Source: Pseudomonas rhizosphaerae (lineage in GTDB: Bacteria > Pseudomonadota > Gammaproteobacteria > Pseudomonadales > Pseudomonadaceae). From it: DNA of 64,000 nt. Location of the stretch: NCBI RefSeq assembly GCF_000761155.1, contig NZ_CP009533.1, positions 372,001 through 436,000 on the forward strand, in the 5' to 3' direction. A model generated the notes under the pieces. That model saw only the letters and a program-made list of their open reading frames with translations, did not search any database and had not been told where the DNA came from. This document shows, one piece after another, positions 61,602 to 64,000 of the stretch (position 1 is the stretch's first letter; each line of letters opens with the position of its first letter). A program made the position numbers and the translations under genes.

Positions 61602-62740
61602 GAAAGCGACCTTCCTTTATGCAGTTCAAGGGGAGAAAAGCGTTGGATGGAAAACGCGTCGATCGGCGCTCGACTGCGGCCCTCGACGATCAGTTGCGAC
61701 AAAGCTTCACCGACCGCCGGACCGATCTGGAAACCGGCCCCGGCAAAGCCGAACGCATGGATCAAGCCCGGCTGCGCCTGACCGTGCCCGATCACCGGCT
61801 CGCGATCGGGCAGGTAGCCTTCGGTCCCACTCCAGGTACGGATCGCCTGCGCGCCGTGCAGGAACGGATACAACTCGACGGCGTTGCGCAGGATGTCCAG
61901 GGTGGCCAGTTGGCCGGGCCGCGCTCGCAACGGGTCCAGGGCAAAACCCTGCCCACCGCCGAGTACGCAATTGCCACGTGCCACCTGGCGAGCATAGATA
62001 CCGCCGCCTTCGACACCGGTGCTGACGTCCATGACCACCGGTAGCGGCTCGGTGACCAGCATGGCCGGGTGCCCGCTGGTCATGGGTACGTGCTCGCCGA
62101 ATTGCTCGGCAATGTGATTGGCCCAGGCCCCAGCGCAATTGAGCAGCCAGGGCGCGCGCAGCCGTTCGCCATTGCTGCAGGACACCTCGAACGCCTGGCC
62201 GTCATGGTCGAAGGCCAGCGCCTGAACCTGCTCCACGATCCGTGCACCGGCCCGCCGGGCGGCGGCTGCGAAAGCCGGCGACACCAGGCGCGGGTTGGCA
62301 TGCCCATCACCGCTGCACAGCGACGCACCAACCGCCACGTCGCCGACCCAGGCAAACCGCTGGCGTAACTGACCGTGGTCGAGCAACTCCACACCCAGGT
62401 CGAAATCGGCGGCAGCGTCGGCCCAGGCTTGCAGCTTGGCCATGTCGGCGTCGCTGCGGGCCAGCTTCAGGTGGCCCGAACGCACATACTCGCCGTCGAT
62501 GCCGATCAGTCCGGGCAGGTCGCTCCACAGTTCATGGGCACGCTGTGACAGGGGCAGTTGCACCAGCGAGCGGCCCTGACGGCGTACGCCACCATAGTTC
62601 ACGCCGCTGGAGCGCGATCCACAGTAATCGCGCTCCAGCAGCACCACGCGCTGACCGCGCAACGCCAGCATCAAGGCCGCCGACGCACCGACGATCCCCC
62701 CGCCGATGATGATCACATCGGTTTCAGCGACGCGGCTCAT
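61598..62740 (-). CDS. FAD-dependent oxidoreductase, DadA/HcnC/OoxB-like
   Basis: A 380-aa flavoprotein of the glycine/D-amino-acid oxidase family. The dinucleotide fold DVIIIGGGIVGASAALMLALRGQRVVLLE is at residues 8-36, and the C-terminal end has SGTEGYLPDREPVIGHGQAQPGLIHAFGFAGAGFQIGP, the second FAD region. Beta-type subunits of hydrogen cyanide synthase, opine oxidase and D-hydroxyproline dehydrogenase look like this. Its start overlaps the upstream gene's stop and its end overlaps the start of the binding-protein gene, so the three are coupled. Confidence 0.88.
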   Translation of the reverse strand: MSRVAETDVIIIGGGIVGASAALMLALRGQRVVLLERDYCGSRSSGVNYGGVRRQGRSLVQLPLSQRAHELWSDLPGLIGIDGEYVRSGHLKLARSDADMAKLQAWADAAADFDLGVELLDHGQLRQRFAWVGDVAVGASLCSGDGHANPRLVSPAFAAAARRAGARIVEQVQALAFDHDGQAFEVSCSNGERLRAPWLLNCAGAWANHIAEQFGEHVPMTSGHPAMLVTEPLPVVMDVSTGVEGGGIYARQVARGNCVLGGGQGFALDPLRARPGQLATLDILRNAVELYPFLHGAQAIRTWSGTEGYLPDREPVIGHGQAQPGLIHAFGFAGAGFQIGPAVGEALSQLIVEGRSRAPIDAFSIQRFSPLELHKGRSLS

Positions 62741-64000
62741 GGCTGCACCTCGACACCGAAGGGCAGGGGTTTGATCGGCGCCTGGGCGCGCAGGCGGCCG
62801 ACGTCCTGCACTGGGCGCGCCGCAGCCTGGGCGATGATTTCCACCGTTGCGCTACCGCACATGCGCCCCTGGCAGCGGCCCATGCCGACCCGGCAATGGG
62901 CCTTGACCCGGTTGATATCGGTGTGTCCCTGAGCGACCACCTGGCGAACTTCGCCAACGCTGATTTCCTCGCAGCGGCACAGCATCAATTGGTCGGGCGC
63001 CTGGCTGGCCCAGCTGTCGGGGAACGGGAATGCGGCTTCCAGGCCAGCGCGAAACCCCTGGATGCGCGCCAGCTGTCGCTCGAGCTGTGTGCCACGTACG
63101 CGGTCAATGGTGATGCCCATGTCTTCGAGCAGGGCCAGCGCTGCGCGCTCGCCGGCCATTTCCGCCGCATCGGCGCCCATGATTCCGGCACCGTCGCCGG
63201 CCAGGTACACGCCCGGCACGCTGCTGCGCCCGGCTCGATCGCGGCTCGGCAACCAGGCGCGATTGAGCGGGCTCCAGCTGAATTGGCAGCCAAGCAGGTC
63301 CGCCAGCTGTGTTTCGCTGCGCAACGCATGGGCGAAGGCCAGCCCGTCGCAGGCCAGGCTGTGTCGGCTGCCAGCGCGTTGCCAGGTGACGGCTTCGACT
63401 TTTTGCTCGCCGACGACCTCGACCAAGGTCGCGCCCTGATGCACGGCAATCCCATGGGCCGTCAGCCAGGCCCGGTAGTACAGGCCCTTGGCCAGGGTCG
63501 CAGGCTGAAGCAACAGCCGTGGCAGGGCAGCGACCTGCGCACCGAAGGGCGAGCTGTCCAGCACGGCCAGCACCCGGGCGCCTGCCTTGGCGTATTGATA
63601 GGCCACCAGGTACAACAACGGCCCGCTGCCGGCGAACACCACCTGCTCGCCGATGGCGCAGCCCTGGGACTTGAGGGCGATCTGCGCGGCGCCGAGGCTG
63701 TAGACGCCCGGCAAGGTCCAGCCTGGTACTGGCAGAATACGGTCGGTGGCGCCGGTGGCAATCAGCAGGCGGTCATACTTGACTGTGCTGACCCGCTGCT
63801 GGCTGAGCGTGTGCAGGTGGCCATCCTCGGCGTTCCACACCAAAGTGTCGGGACGGTAGTCGATCTGCGCGCTCATCGCGTCCAGCGTCTGATGCACCGC
63901 CTGCGCCTTGCGCGCTTCGAAGCCATAGAGTTGATTGGCCGGGCGCTGGAAATTGCCCGGCGCACGTCGGTAGACCTGGCCGCCGCCCTGCAGGGCTTCG
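62737..64000 (-). CDS. NAD(P)/FAD oxidoreductase with [2Fe-2S] domain, HcnB/OoxA-like (5' end outside)
   Basis: The frame is open from the right window edge to the stop at 62737, at least 421 codons; about 35-50 N-terminal residues with the first FAD motif are missing. Visible: LLIATGATDRILPVPGWTLPGV, the second nucleotide motif VFAGSGPLLYLVAYQYAKAG, VYLAGDGAGIMGADAAEMAGERAAL, and the C-terminal BFD-like cluster with Cys in LMLCRCEE and later KAHCRVGMGRCQGRMCG. This is the alpha-subunit layout of HcnB, opine oxidase OoxA and related dehydrogenases. A GTG at 63897 is internal, not the start. Confidence 0.88.
   Translation of the reverse strand, partial: EALQGGGQVYRRAPGNFQRPANQLYGFEARKAQAVHQTLDAMSAQIDYRPDTLVWNAEDGHLHTLSQQRVSTVKYDRLLIATGATDRILPVPGWTLPGVYSLGAAQIALKSQGCAIGEQVVFAGSGPLLYLVAYQYAKAGARVLAVLDSSPFGAQVAALPRLLLQPATLAKGLYYRAWLTAHGIAVHQGATLVEVVGEQKVEAVTWQRAGSRHSLACDGLAFAHALRSETQLADLLGCQFSWSPLNRAWLPSRDRAGRSSVPGVYLAGDGAGIMGADAAEMAGERAALALLEDMGITIDRVRGTQLERQLARIQGFRAGLEAAFPFPDSWASQAPDQLMLCRCEEISVGEVRQVVAQGHTDINRVKAHCRVGMGRCQGRMCGSATVEIIAQAAARPVQDVGRLRAQAPIKPLPFGVEVQP

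Overview
The window is a 64 kb stretch of a Pseudomonas chromosome, most likely of the P. putida/fluorescens side of the genus. The evidence is the gene content: oprI, oprF with crfX-cmpX-sigX, an APS-type cysH, tgpA, kdpFABCDE, the high G+C coding style and the Pseudomonas-type REP sequences (GTGGGAGCGGGTTCTACCCGCG). Nearly everything is core or near-core genome. I saw no prophage, insertion sequence, CRISPR array, tRNA or rRNA gene. As far as I remember the P. aeruginosa PAO1 map, the order from the DAHP synthase to oprF and from lpxH to cysS follows that genome.

Layout, left to right. (1) 1-4490: sbcDC on the minus strand, with sbcC cut by the left edge. (2) 4577-12510: a complete high-affinity potassium system, kdpF-A-B-C followed by the kdpDE two-component genes, preceded by three phased TTTACG repeats that look like a KdpE site. 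(3) 12511-12840: a REP cluster with a 16-bp tandem amplification. (4) 12896-17107: a small lipoprotein and the coupled moxR-DUF58-tgpA operon. (5) 17219-21808: a hot-dog thioesterase, a small membrane protein, tatD, an MltF-like lytic transglycosylase, greB and a methyltransferase-like fragment. (6) 21823-25627: an ABC transporter of the YbbAP type divergent from tesA. (7) 25684-28108: a CxxC hypothetical protein, an L,D-transpeptidase convergent on oprI, and a small GNAT protein. (8) 28189-33322: DAHP synthase, a universal stress protein, cysB with an apparent auto-operator, cysH and pabB. (9) 33402-36471: a three-gene cluster (periplasmic retropepsin-like protein, membrane protein with an inactive transglutaminase domain, ATP-grasp ligase), the least understood system here. 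(10) 36669-42760: the ppsR/ppsA pair, a 34-bp perfect inverted repeat, an alpha/beta hydrolase, an RraA-family gene and a CorA/ZntB-type transporter. (11) 42859-45765: crfX-cmpX-sigX-oprF. (12) 45912-51581: pyrD convergent on rmf, then rlmKL convergent on the dacB-type PBP4 gene. (13) 51755-55244: a marR-emrA-emrB-like efflux operon behind a perfect SlyA-type operator, ending in a REP pair. (14) 55348-59935: lpxH-ppiB divergent from glnS-cysS. (15) 60103-60474: a self-contained unit for a 69-aa membrane peptide. (16) 60561-64000: a catabolic cluster with two flavoprotein subunits like HcnB/HcnC or opine oxidase and a periplasmic solute-binding protein, cut by the right edge.

Themes. Several units serve the envelope and peptidoglycan: the L,D-transpeptidase, MltF-like enzyme, PBP4, LpxH, TgpA, OprI, OprF and SigX. 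Sulfur metabolism is grouped around cysB/cysH. PpsR and PpsA form a regulator-target pair at the PEP node, beside the PEP-consuming DAHP synthase. TTG or GTG starts are common (greB, sigX, ppsA, DUF58, lpxH, cysS). I found no clear-cut new defence or mobile system. The most promising poorly described items are the 33.4-36.5 kb cluster, the small membrane peptide at 60.2 kb, the fragment at 21.5 kb and the repeat structures.
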